A program made the position numbers and the translations under genes. Positions 8,858 to 18,414 of a stretch of 64,000 bases of DNA are shown here, in pieces (within the stretch, counting starts at the first letter, position 1; the number at the start of each line of letters is the position of its first letter). Origin of the DNA: CAMDHY01 sp046156265. GTDB taxonomy: Bacteria; Pseudomonadota; Alphaproteobacteria; Rhizobiales; Segnochrobactraceae. Below the pieces are notes generated by a model. It saw only the letters and a list, made by a program, of their open reading frames with translations. It was not told where the DNA came from and ran no database searches. The DNA lies in assembly GCF_046156265.1 (NCBI RefSeq), contig NZ_JAWDIR010000004.1, positions 86,120 to 150,119 of the forward strand. The letters are read 5' to 3'.

Positions 8858-10264
8858 TCACCAGAGGCCGAACCACCACGCCGCGATCCCGAGGAAGAGC
8901 GAGAAGCCGACGACGTCGGTCACCGTCGTGAGAAACACGCCGGAGGCGACGGCCGGGTCGATCTTGCGGGCGTTCAGTGTGAGGGGAATCAGCACGCCGA
9001 ACAGGCCGGCGACGACCAGGTTGCCGATGAGGGCGGCGGCGATGACGCAGCCGAGCTCCCAGTTGAGGAACCACGCGCCGGCGACGCCGCCGACGAGGGC
9101 CGCCAGGACCACGCCGTTGAGGAGGCCGACGAGGAGCTCGCGGCGGATGATGCGGCCGGCGTTGCGGCGGCTGATCTCGCGGGTGGCGAGCGCGCGCACG
9201 GTGACCGTCATCGCCTGCGTGCCGGCATTTCCGCCCATCGAGGCGACGATCGGCATCAGCACGGCGAGCGCCACCATCTGCTCGATGGTGCCGTCGAAGA
9301 TGCCGATGACGGAGGCCGCCAGGAACGCCGTCGCGGTGTTGATGACGAGCCAGGGCAGGCGGCTGCGGGCGGTGTAGGCAACGGTATCGGACAGCTCCTC
9401 GTCGCCGACGCCGGCCATGGCGCGGATGTCTTCCTCCGCCTCCTCCTCGATGACGTCGACAATGTCGTCGACGGTGAGCATGCCGACCAGACGCTGTGCC
9501 TCGTCGACCACCGCCACCGACACGAGGTTGTAGCGCTTGAACAGCCGCGCCACGTCCTCCTGGTCGTCGGTGGCGCGGACGATCTGCTGCTCCTCGTGCA
9601 TCACCTCGGAGATCTTCGTCGGCCGCTTCGCCTTCAGGAGCCGGTCGAGCGGCACCGTGCCGATGAGGCGGAAGGTCGGCTCGACGACGAAGATCTCGTA
9701 GAAGGTCTCCGGCAGGTCGTCGTCGACGCGCAGGAAGTCGATCGTCTGGCCGACCGTCCAGAACGGCGGCACCGCGACGAAGTCGGTCTGCATCCGCCGT
9801 CCGGCGGATTCCTCCGGATAGTCGAGGGCGCGGACGAGCCGGAGCCGCTCCGGCACCGACATCTGCTCGAGAATGGCCTGCTTGTCGTCCTCGTCGAGGT
9901 CTTCGAGCAGATAGACGGCATCGTCCGAATCGAGATCGCGCACACCGTCGGCGACAACCCGTGGCGACAGCGCCTCGAGCAGGCGCACGCGCACCGTCTC
10001 GTCGATCTCTGTGAGGGCGGTGAAGTCGAAATCGTCGCCGAGCAGGCGGACGAGCTGCGGCTGCTCGTCAGGCGACAGCACGCCGAGGAGCTCGCCGAGG
10101 TCGGCCTCATGCAGGTCGCCGGCAAGCTCGCGCAGCCGCTCGACGTCGGAGGCCTCGATCGCATCCTCGACGGCGGCGACGAATCGCGGATCGAGCCCGC
10201 CGTCGGCGTCTCGCACCGGCAGGTCCGTCTCGGGCTCAAGAAGGGGGGCGTCGTGTTCGGACAT
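8858..10264 (-). CDS. mgtE: Magnesium transporter MgtE
   Basis: MgtE is a homodimeric Mg2+ channel gated by cytosolic magnesium. The 468-residue product has the three parts in order: an acidic superhelical MgtE_N domain (LRELAGDLHEADLGELLGVL), two CBS domains (about residues 130-260, with RLVGMLTVDDIVDVIEEEAE) and a C-terminal five-helix membrane domain with the pore motif PIVASMGGNAGTQAM. The ATG at 10264 (MSEHDAPLL) is preferred over one 33 bases upstream. No riboswitch is visible in the 82 bases before it. Confidence 0.93.
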   Translation of the reverse strand: MSEHDAPLLEPETDLPVRDADGGLDPRFVAAVEDAIEASDVERLRELAGDLHEADLGELLGVLSPDEQPQLVRLLGDDFDFTALTEIDETVRVRLLEALSPRVVADGVRDLDSDDAVYLLEDLDEDDKQAILEQMSVPERLRLVRALDYPEESAGRRMQTDFVAVPPFWTVGQTIDFLRVDDDLPETFYEIFVVEPTFRLIGTVPLDRLLKAKRPTKISEVMHEEQQIVRATDDQEDVARLFKRYNLVSVAVVDEAQRLVGMLTVDDIVDVIEEEAEEDIRAMAGVGDEELSDTVAYTARSRLPWLVINTATAFLAASVIGIFDGTIEQMVALAVLMPIVASMGGNAGTQAMTVTVRALATREISRRNAGRIIRRELLVGLLNGVVLAALVGGVAGAWFLNWELGCVIAAALIGNLVVAGLFGVLIPLTLNARKIDPAVASGVFLTTVTDVVGFSLFLGIAAWWFGLW

Positions 10265-10346
10265 GGGAGGCTTCCGCGGGCGCCGGTGCGCCTGCATAGA
10301 GGCTAATGGCCGTTGGCGATACCGCCCCCGCGTTCGCCTCGGCGCT

Positions 10347-11321
10347 TCAGGTCAAGGGCGCGCCGATGGGCGGGATCGCGTAGCGGCGGCGCAACGCTTC
10401 GAGATCGACCGGCGCCGCCGCCCAGAAGTCCCAGTCCGGGGCGAACAGGTCGACGTTGATCGCCGACCCCCGCTGCCAGGCGTCGAAGAACGGCGCCGGA
10501 TGCAGGCCGCCGATCGCTGATTTCGCAACATCATTGAACTTGATGTTGAGATGCCAGCTGAAGATCACCGGCAGCACGTGCGCGGCCATGGCGTTGCGCG
10601 GATGCATCGAGGCCGTGAAGGTCGAGGTCAGGATCTCGCCGGCCGGCCTCGTGTCGTAGCCCGCCAGCACGTGGGCCGAATCGTGGGGCACGCTGAATTC
10701 GGCGTTGAGCCCGTTCGGCTCACCCGGGAAGTCGTAGCCGTTCTCCCGGAAGTGGGTGAAGAAGTGATGGCCGAACGTCGTCTCCGGCAGGTGCTCGAGC
10801 GCCAGGAACCGCGCCGCGAGCGCCGGATCGGCATCATCGCCGCGATAGGGCAGCGCCCAGGCACCCACGTCGTTCGTGGTGTCGCCCGTCCAGGGCTTGC
10901 CGGTCACGCTCTCCATGTTCTCGCGCACCATGTGCGCCATTGCCTCCTGCAGATGACCGTGCGCGGCATCGGCGAGATCGGCGACATAGTCCTCGTGGAT
11001 GTCGAGGGCAGCGGCGAGGCCCACCACCGCCTCGAGCTTCTGTGGATCGAGCACGCCGTCGACCAGCGCCATCACCGTGGCGAGACGCACCGCCTCGTTC
11101 GCGACCTCTGACCCGGGGGGCAGGACGGCGGTGGCGTCCGCGGATGTGGGGGGCCGCAGGGTGTCGTAGGCGGGCTGCGGCGCGTCCAGCATGATCGTCG
11201 CCGCCGCGGCGATGGTGGTCCGATCGACGTCGGTCGCCTTGCCCGCACCGTGGGTGGTCGCGATCCCCTTCAGGATGCCCAGGATCGCGGTCTTCTGTTC
11301 GCCTGTCGCCGTCACGCGCAC
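10347..11321 (-). CDS. Uncharacterised protein: TerB-like N-terminal part, Coq4-like HDxxH-x11-E motif
   Basis: No named gene was recognised. The 324-residue product has a helical region (about residues 60-140, ANEAVRLATVMALVDGVLD) like TerB/tellurite-resistance domains. The C-terminal half carries HDSAHVLAGYDTRPAGE: H213, D214, H217 and E229 match the spacing of the HDxxH(x)11E metal motif of the ubiquinone-biosynthesis protein Coq4, including the following Gly pattern. No signal peptide is evident. A GTG start at 11321 is chosen because GAAGGA lies just upstream; an ATG at 11414 would add 31 low-complexity residues. It diverges from the AlgX-like gene. A Coq4-type lipid or quinone role is inference only. 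Confidence 0.7.
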   Translation of the reverse strand: MRVTATGEQKTAILGILKGIATTHGAGKATDVDRTTIAAAATIMLDAPQPAYDTLRPPTSADATAVLPPGSEVANEAVRLATVMALVDGVLDPQKLEAVVGLAAALDIHEDYVADLADAAHGHLQEAMAHMVRENMESVTGKPWTGDTTNDVGAWALPYRGDDADPALAARFLALEHLPETTFGHHFFTHFRENGYDFPGEPNGLNAEFSVPHDSAHVLAGYDTRPAGEILTSTFTASMHPRNAMAAHVLPVIFSWHLNIKFNDVAKSAIGGLHPAPFFDAWQRGSAINVDLFAPDWDFWAAAPVDLEALRRRYAIPPIGAPLT

Positions 11322-11476
11322 GGTTTTTCCTTCCCCGGTCGGGCTGTCGCCACGCGGATGATGCCCCGGCCCGAAGCACCTGAAAACCGCTGGCGTCACC
11401 GACGGCGCGGCCATGCTTTCGACGCCGGCCGCGTCTAGGCAGGGCCGTCGGCTCGCAGCCGCCTCGGGGAGCTCTG

Positions 11477-12523
11477 ATGACTGGACCGCGCCGCCTCTGT
11501 CCCGGCCTCGCGACGCTCGGCCTGGCGTGCCTCGTCGCCACCCCCGCGTTATCGGCCGCCGAGCCGCAGCCCGACATGACGGAGCTCGTGTGCGCGAAGG
11601 CGCGCGATCTCTCGGCTTATCGCAGCAAGAGCCTGGCGCTGCTCGTCCCCGGTTCTGACGGCTTCCTGTTCCGCAGCCGCATCGACATGCGCGACTACGG
11701 CCCCCTGAAGAGCGGGCCGAAGAAGGAACTTCTCAAGGTGATCGCCGCCTTGCGCGAGCGAGGCACAGAGGTCGTCCTCGTCGTGCCGCCGCCGCGCCCC
11801 GTCGCCGACCGCTCGCGTCTGATCGAAGCCGAGGCCGAGGCGCTGGACTACGACGTCGTCGCCGCCGAGGCGGGCTACGCGGCGATGCTCGACGACCTGC
11901 GGTCCGACGGCGTCCTCGTCGCTGACGTGCTGGGCCGCGCCCGCGCACACCTCGGCGCCGGCGAGCCGTTCTACCTGCGCCGCGACATTCACTGGTCGTC
12001 GGACGGAGCCCGCATCGCCGCCGAGGCGGCGGCTGAGACGATCACCGGGCTCCCGCTCGCAGCCACGCTCGACCGCGCCGCCTTCACGACGGAGCCCCGG
12101 GACGTCGGCGATGCCGACGAGAAGCTCGGCGAGGCGTTGGAGAAGCTCTGCGACGTCAAGGTCCCGCCAGAGCAGGAGACGTTCTACCGCACCACCGAGG
12201 CGGACGCGGAGGCGGGCCTGTTCGACGAGCGGGCGCCGCAGGTGGTCCTCGTCGGCACCAGCTTCAGCCACCGCGGCGACGACGACCCGAACTTCTCCGG
12301 CTTCCTCCAGCAGGCGCTGTCGACGCGCGTCCTCAATGCCTCGGAGGAGGGGGGCGGCTTCGAGGGTTCGATGGCGGCCTATCTGCGCTCGGACACCTTC
12401 CGGGACGCGCCGCCGAAGGTGATCGTCTGGGAGTTTCCGCCCTACGAGCGGCCCGACGTCGACGACGGCAAGCCCGTCCGCATCGTCCGCTCGGCCCTGA
12501 AGAAGGCGCTCGCCGGCGACTGA
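11477..12523 (+). CDS. Periplasmic AlgX/AlgJ-like SGNH acetyltransferase-family protein
   Basis: This 348-residue exported protein has a signal peptide (CLVATPALSAAEP). It matches the SGNH-hydrolase-like domain of the alginate O-acetylation proteins AlgX and AlgJ: the Asp-His pair in RRDIHWSSDG (D170, H172), the nucleophile motif GTSFS (S262) and the C-terminal WEFPPYE block. Such proteins transfer acetyl groups to exopolysaccharide in the periplasm, normally with an MBOAT partner (AlgI type). None is in this window, so the acceptor polymer is unknown. The gene converges with a TM2-domain gene 22 bases away. Confidence 0.8.
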   Translation: MTGPRRLCPGLATLGLACLVATPALSAAEPQPDMTELVCAKARDLSAYRSKSLALLVPGSDGFLFRSRIDMRDYGPLKSGPKKELLKVIAALRERGTEVVLVVPPPRPVADRSRLIEAEAEALDYDVVAAEAGYAAMLDDLRSDGVLVADVLGRARAHLGAGEPFYLRRDIHWSSDGARIAAEAAAETITGLPLAATLDRAAFTTEPRDVGDADEKLGEALEKLCDVKVPPEQETFYRTTEADAEAGLFDERAPQVVLVGTSFSHRGDDDPNFSGFLQQALSTRVLNASEEGGGFEGSMAAYLRSDTFRDAPPKVIVWEFPPYERPDVDDGKPVRIVRSALKKALAGD

Positions 12524-12545
12524 CGAGGCCGCTCGGGACCAGCCG

Positions 12546-12842
12546 TCAGGCGTTTCCGCCTTGGTTCGCCAGAGCTTCCATCGTCAGGCGGCGACGGATC
12601 TCGTCCTGACGCTCTCGCACCATTCCGGGAATGAGGAAGGCGTCGATCAGCAGCCAGAAGAAGCCGATGACGATGAAGAAGGTCAGGATCTGCAGGATCG
12701 CCGATCCCGGGCGACGCAGATAGAAGCGATGCGCCGACAAGAGCCCGAGGAAGAACCACATCAGGTAGGCGACGACCTGGCTCGGGCCGTCGTTGCTGAC
12801 CCGCATCTCGATCAGAGTGCGGTCCTGCACGTTGAGTCCCAT
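12546..12842 (-). CDS. TM2-domain membrane protein
   Basis: This 98-residue protein has two hydrophobic helices (VVAYLMWFFLGLLSAHRFYL and ILQILTFFIVIGFFWLLIDA) separated by a short loop with the GxxxAHRFYL signature of TM2 domains. The C-terminal tail is charged. The molecular role of TM2 proteins in bacteria is mostly unknown. A GGGGGA stretch upstream of ATG 12842 can serve as ribosome-binding site. It lies just downstream of tRNA-Leu on the same strand but is separated from it by a terminator. Confidence 0.8.
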   Translation of the reverse strand: MGLNVQDRTLIEMRVSNDGPSQVVAYLMWFFLGLLSAHRFYLRRPGSAILQILTFFIVIGFFWLLIDAFLIPGMVRERQDEIRRRLTMEALANQGGNA

Positions 12843-12930
12843 CGTTCCATCCCCCTGCCGGCCGATAGGCCCCGCCGTCCGAAGCTAGGTCGAAACCGGA
12901 GCGCCCGCCACACGCGCACGGGCGCAAAGA

Positions 12931-12954
12931 AAAAGCCCGCCGAAGCGGGCTTTT
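12931..12954 (-). terminator. Rho-independent terminator after tRNA-Leu
   Basis: A GC-rich 6-bp stem (GCCCGC/GCGGGC) with a tetraloop, flanked by an A run and a T run, ends five bases before the 3' end of the tRNA. On the minus strand the stem is followed by TTTTTCTTT, a good intrinsic terminator. Confidence 0.8.
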
Positions 12955-12959
12955 GCTTT

Positions 12960-13044
12960 TGGTGCGGTGAAGAAGACTCGAACTTCCACGGGTTGCCCCA
13001 CAGCGACCTCAACGCTGCGCGTCTACCAATTCCGCCACCACCGC
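12960..13044 (-). tRNA. tRNA-Leu (anticodon GAG)
   Basis: On the minus strand the sequence folds as a class II tRNA. The acceptor stem GCGGTGG pairs with TCACCGC (one G-U), the anticodon stem is CAGCG/CGCTG with loop TTGAGGT giving anticodon GAG, there is a variable arm, and the T loop contains TTCGAGT. Discriminator A and an encoded CCA follow. The length of 85 bases is normal for tRNA-Leu. It reads CUC/CUU codons. Confidence 0.95.
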
Positions 13045-13068
13045 ATCCGGGTATCGCCGGCCGGCAGC

Positions 13069-13096
13069 GTGTAACAAATCGCTTCGGGGCATTCAA
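13069..13096 (-). promoter_or_regulatory. Putative sigma-70 promoter of tRNA-Leu
   Basis: On the minus strand TTGAAT is followed after 16 bases by TTACAC, with the tRNA 5' end 24 bases further on. The -35 element is good and the -10 is moderate. No other gene on this strand needs it. Confidence 0.45.
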
Positions 13097-13263
13097 GGCT
13101 TATGGCGCGCCGGCGGACGATCCTGCACGACTATCTGCCGGCAGCTGTTCCAGCCGCTGCCGCGCGCCGCGATCCGCTGATCCGTCGCCGCCGAACCTCG
13201 GGTCCGCAGCGGGGCCGAGGCCCGGCCCCTTGCGGGGCGTTTCAGGGCGTGGTCACTAACCCC

Positions 13264-14037
13264 ATGTCCAGCATCGACATGTCCACCACCGACGCCCCTG
13301 CGGCCGTGCTGCCGCCCGCCGCGACCATTCAGCCAGTGCGCTTCCTGCGCACCGATGGCGGCGCCGCGCCGGTGGAGTGGGTGATCGCCGACGGGCTTGT
13401 TCCTTACGAGGCGGCGCTCGCCGAGATGGAATCGCGGGCCGCGGCGATCGCCGAAGGTCGCGCCGCCGAGCGGGTCTGGCTGGTCGAGCACCCGCCGCTC
13501 TACACCGCCGGCACCAGCGCCCGCGACGAGGACCTGCTGACGCCCGAGCGGTTCCCGGTGTTCCGGACCGGCCGGGGAGGGCAGTTCACCTATCACGGCC
13601 CCGGCCAGCGGGTGGCCTACGTGATGCTCGACCTGACCCGTCGCCAGCGCGACGTGCGCGGCCTCGTCTCGGCGCTCGAGGCCTGGCTGATCGGCACCCT
13701 CGGTCGCTTCAACGTGCGCGGCGAGACCCGGACCGACCGCGTCGGCGTCTGGGTGCAGCGACCCGATCGCGGTCTCGACGCCGAGGACAAGATCGCCGCC
13801 ATCGGCATCCGCCTGCGCAAGTGGGTGAGCTTCCACGGCATCGCGCTCAACGTCGATCCCGACCTCGAGCACTTCAGCGGCATCGTCCCCTGCGGCGTCC
13901 GCCGCCACGGCGTGACGAGCCTCGTCGATCTCGGCCGGACGGTGTCGATGCCGGAGGTCGATTCGATGCTGCGGGCGGAGTTCGAGACAGTGTTCGGGCC
14001 GACGGTGGGGGCCAGCGAGGACCGCCTCGGCGCCTGA
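13264..14037 (+). CDS. lipB: Octanoyl-[acyl-carrier-protein]:protein N-octanoyltransferase LipB
   Basis: LipB moves octanoate from acyl carrier protein to lipoyl domains, the first step of lipoate synthesis. The 257-residue product has the signature TGRGGQFTYHGPGQRVAYV, the catalytic Lys in EDKIAAIGIR (K176) and the catalytic Cys in GIVPCGV (C210). Their 34-residue spacing matches known LipB. ATG 13264 is used; ATG 13279 is possible, and the longer frame from 13102 is low-complexity. No lipA is nearby. Confidence 0.93.
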   Translation: MSSIDMSTTDAPAAVLPPAATIQPVRFLRTDGGAAPVEWVIADGLVPYEAALAEMESRAAAIAEGRAAERVWLVEHPPLYTAGTSARDEDLLTPERFPVFRTGRGGQFTYHGPGQRVAYVMLDLTRRQRDVRGLVSALEAWLIGTLGRFNVRGETRTDRVGVWVQRPDRGLDAEDKIAAIGIRLRKWVSFHGIALNVDPDLEHFSGIVPCGVRRHGVTSLVDLGRTVSMPEVDSMLRAEFETVFGPTVGASEDRLGA

Positions 14038-14112
14038 CCCGAGGCGGCGCCGTTCGCCGCTGGGGCGCTCAGGTCACCTCTGCGTCGGCGCCGGGGCTTC
14101 GCCTCACCCCGC

Positions 14113-14391
14113 CTATCGCAGGACCTTGAACGGCCCCGTCGGCCGCGGTGCTGCGGCATCGCTGCGGACGATCCCATCGACGCGGCTGCCGAGCGGTCCC
14201 TTCCGGCACGCCCCGATCAGCGCCTCGACCGCCTCCGCCGGTCCGGCGACGACCGCCTCGACCTCGCCGGAGCTGAGGTTGCGCGTCCAGCCGGAGAGAC
14301 CGCGCCGCTGTGCCTCGGCCTGCAGGAACGCGCGGTAGCCGACGCCCTGCACGCGGCCGTGGATCAGGAGGTGGAGGTGCAACTCGGCCAT
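14113..14391 (-). CDS. acyP: Acylphosphatase
   Basis: This small enzyme hydrolyses carboxyl-phosphate bonds such as acetyl phosphate or carboxyphosphate. At 92 residues it has the normal size, with the phosphate-cradle motif GRVQGVGYRAF (catalytic Arg) and GWTRNLSSGEVEAVV (catalytic Asn). It is the last gene of a leftward cluster pccA, isomerase, acyP, with a 16-base gap to the isomerase stop, and converges with lipB. Confidence 0.9.
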   Translation of the reverse strand: MAELHLHLLIHGRVQGVGYRAFLQAEAQRRGLSGWTRNLSSGEVEAVVAGPAEAVEALIGACRKGPLGSRVDGIVRSDAAAPRPTGPFKVLR

Positions 14392-14407
14392 CGCCTTGGC
14401 CCTGTTC

Positions 14408-15043
14408 TCACCAGCCGCCGCGGGCGAGCCACTCGTCCAGCATCGGCAGCCGGTCCCAGCCCCAGAACGGCTCGCCGTCAGCGATGAAGAACGGCGCCCC
14501 GAAGATGCCGCGCGCCATCGCCTCGTCGACGCGGGTGCGCGTGAGTTCCTTCACCTCGGGATCGGCGGCGGCCGCGACGAGCGCCTCGGGATCAAGGCCC
14601 ACGGCCGCCCCGGCTTCAGCAGCGACCGCGGGCGCGCTGACGTCGCGGTCATGCAAGAACACCGCATCGAAGGCCGCGAGCGCAAAGCCGCGGGCGGCGG
14701 CCGGATGGGCGCGCTCGATCGCGTAGAACATCCGCGTCGCGGCGACGCCGCTCACCGGGAACACGGTCGGAAAGCGGAACGGGATGCCCTTCAGCCGCGC
14801 CAGCCGGTCCCAGTCGCGCCGGCCGTAGTCGCCGCGCATCGGCTGCTCGGTGAGTGGTGCCATCCGCGTCGTGCGGAAGGCGACGCCGAGCAGGAACGGC
14901 CGCCACGTCACCGTGCGCCCGTGGCGGGCGGCCACCGCGTCGATCTCGCGGGCGGCGAAGAAGGCGTAGGGCGAGGAGAAGTCGAACCAGAACTCGACCG
15001 GCGCCGCGGCCCCCGCCGACACCGCCTGCGATGCGTCGCTCAT
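14408..15043 (-). CDS. 2-hydroxychromene-2-carboxylate isomerase-like protein (DsbA/GST-kappa family)
   Basis: The 211-residue protein starts with the family hallmark VEFWFDFSSPYAFFAAREI and ends with GIFGAPFFIADGEPFWGWDR, the pattern of HCCA isomerase and kappa-class glutathione transferases, which have a thioredoxin-like fold. The characterised member isomerises a naphthalene-degradation intermediate using glutathione; in this gene context the true substrate is unknown. The start at 15043 is supported by AAGGAG seven bases upstream. It lies 45 bases behind pccA. Confidence 0.83.
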   Translation of the reverse strand: MSDASQAVSAGAAAPVEFWFDFSSPYAFFAAREIDAVAARHGRTVTWRPFLLGVAFRTTRMAPLTEQPMRGDYGRRDWDRLARLKGIPFRFPTVFPVSGVAATRMFYAIERAHPAAARGFALAAFDAVFLHDRDVSAPAVAAEAGAAVGLDPEALVAAAADPEVKELTRTRVDEAMARGIFGAPFFIADGEPFWGWDRLPMLDEWLARGGW

Positions 15044-15088
15044 CCGCCCGCTCCTTCTTCGCACTCCGGGGTCAGTCGAACGTCACGA

Positions 15089-17104
<2,016 letters not shown>

Positions 17105-17215
17105 CCCCCCACCCGTGTTCTCAGCGCCGCTGACGGGCGGCTTCAGGCCTTCCTTAGCAGAGAGCAGCCCGCGGTGAAGCGCCGACCTTGGTCGGCCCCG
17201 CCGGGCGACGCTCGC

Positions 17216-17953
17216 TCAGACTTCCTCGCGCACGAATTCCTTGCCCAGCCAACGATAGAACGGCACCGGCCGGTCCTCACGCAAGCCTGGGTCCGCCGCC
17301 AGTCGGTGCGAAAGCTCCTCGATCACCACCTGCTGGATGCTGGCGACGTTGAGCTCCGAGACGGCGTCGAGCGCCACCCACTGCACGTCCTCGAGCTCGC
17401 CGGAGGGACCGGTGCCCTCGGGCAGGCGGTCGGCGATGGCGTCGGCCCAGACGGCGAGGAAGCGGGTGTCGAAGCGGCGGGGCCGGCCGGGCGGCGTGAT
17501 TGCGCGGGCGACGAAGCGGATCGGCGAGAGCACCGGCACGAGGCCGCGGGCGGAAAACGCCGCCCAGTCCTCGCCCTTGAGACCGCGCGGGGCAGGACGG
17601 GCGATGAACAGCCCGACCTCCTCATAGGCCTCGCGGATGGCGGCCACCGCGAAAGCACGGGCGCGGGCGGCGGACTTCGGCGCCCGCATCGCGGTCGTCA
17701 GGCGCGTGAGCACCATGGGTTCGTAGTCGTCGCCGAGGCGGACGCGCGAGTCGCCCGGATCGACCCGGCCGCCGGGGAAGACGTAGTGGCCCGGCATGAA
17801 GACGTGGCGCATGCTGCGCCGGCCCATCATCACGCGGATCGGGCCGCCGGCCGTCTTGTCCAGGACCAGCAGGGTCGCGGCGTCGACCGGACGACGATAC
17901 GGCGCCGTCAGGCGCCGTTCCGTCGCGTTCAGCCGGTCGACGAGGTCGTTCAA
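17216..17953 (-). CDS. NUDIX hydrolase, NUDT19-like with split Nudix box
   Basis: The 245-residue protein shows VFPGGRVDPGD and, about 45 residues later, AIREAYEEVGLF. Together these are a Nudix box with a long insertion, an arrangement known in NUDT19-type CoA diphosphatases. It may hydrolyse CoA or acyl-CoA derivatives; this is inference from the box layout. The start is a TTG at 17953 that overlaps the DUF983 stop by 4 bases (TTGA) and gives a family-like N terminus. A longer frame upstream is antisense-like and out of frame with DUF983, so it is ignored. Confidence 0.8.
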   Translation of the reverse strand: MNDLVDRLNATERRLTAPYRRPVDAATLLVLDKTAGGPIRVMMGRRSMRHVFMPGHYVFPGGRVDPGDSRVRLGDDYEPMVLTRLTTAMRAPKSAARARAFAVAAIREAYEEVGLFIARPAPRGLKGEDWAAFSARGLVPVLSPIRFVARAITPPGRPRRFDTRFLAVWADAIADRLPEGTGPSGELEDVQWVALDAVSELNVASIQQVVIEELSHRLAADPGLREDRPVPFYRWLGKEFVREEV

Positions 17954-18414
17954 CGCGGGTGACCGACCGGCAGCATGACGGCGTCTTCCGGCTCGGCGTC
18001 GGGGTCGAAGCCGTGCATGTAGAAGGCCCACTGCAGCCCGACGATGGCGCCCTTGATCGGGCGCAGCAGCACCAGCGACGAGGCGATCGTCAGCGGCACC
18101 CAGAGGGCCACGTGCAGCCACATCGGCGGCACGAAGGCGACTTCGACCGCCAGCACCAGGCTGACGATGATGTGGCCGACGATCAGGATGGTGAAGTAGG
18201 GCGGCGCATCGTCGGCGCGGTGGTGGTGAAACTCCTCGCCGCAGGCCGAGCACGAATGCTTGACGGTCAGGTAGCCGTCGAACAGCGCACGCTCGCCGCA
18301 CGCCGGGCAGCGCCCGCGCGCGCCGCGCAGCATCGCCGGCATCAGCGGGCGGTGCGGCTTCGACGACGGGGCCGGCCACGTCGTGGCGGTATCGAGGGAA
18401 GTCGGAGTGGTCAT
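17950..18414 (-). CDS. DUF983 family membrane protein
   Basis: The 154-residue protein has two Cys pairs at the N terminus (GRCPACGERALF and HSCSACGEEF), suggesting a zinc ribbon. Two membrane helices follow (PYFTILIVGHIIVSLVLAVE and WLHVALWVPLTIASSLVLL). The family is common in alphaproteobacteria and its function is not established. It overlaps rnr upstream and the NUDIX gene downstream by 4 bases each, so the three are translationally coupled. Confidence 0.85.
   Translation of the reverse strand: MTTPTSLDTATTWPAPSSKPHRPLMPAMLRGARGRCPACGERALFDGYLTVKHSCSACGEEFHHHRADDAPPYFTILIVGHIIVSLVLAVEVAFVPPMWLHVALWVPLTIASSLVLLRPIKGAIVGLQWAFYMHGFDPDAEPEDAVMLPVGHPR

Noticed and set aside
10265..10346. Looked for a magnesium riboswitch before mgtE
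   Set aside because: Only 82 bases are available and no M-box or ykkC-like structure is visible.
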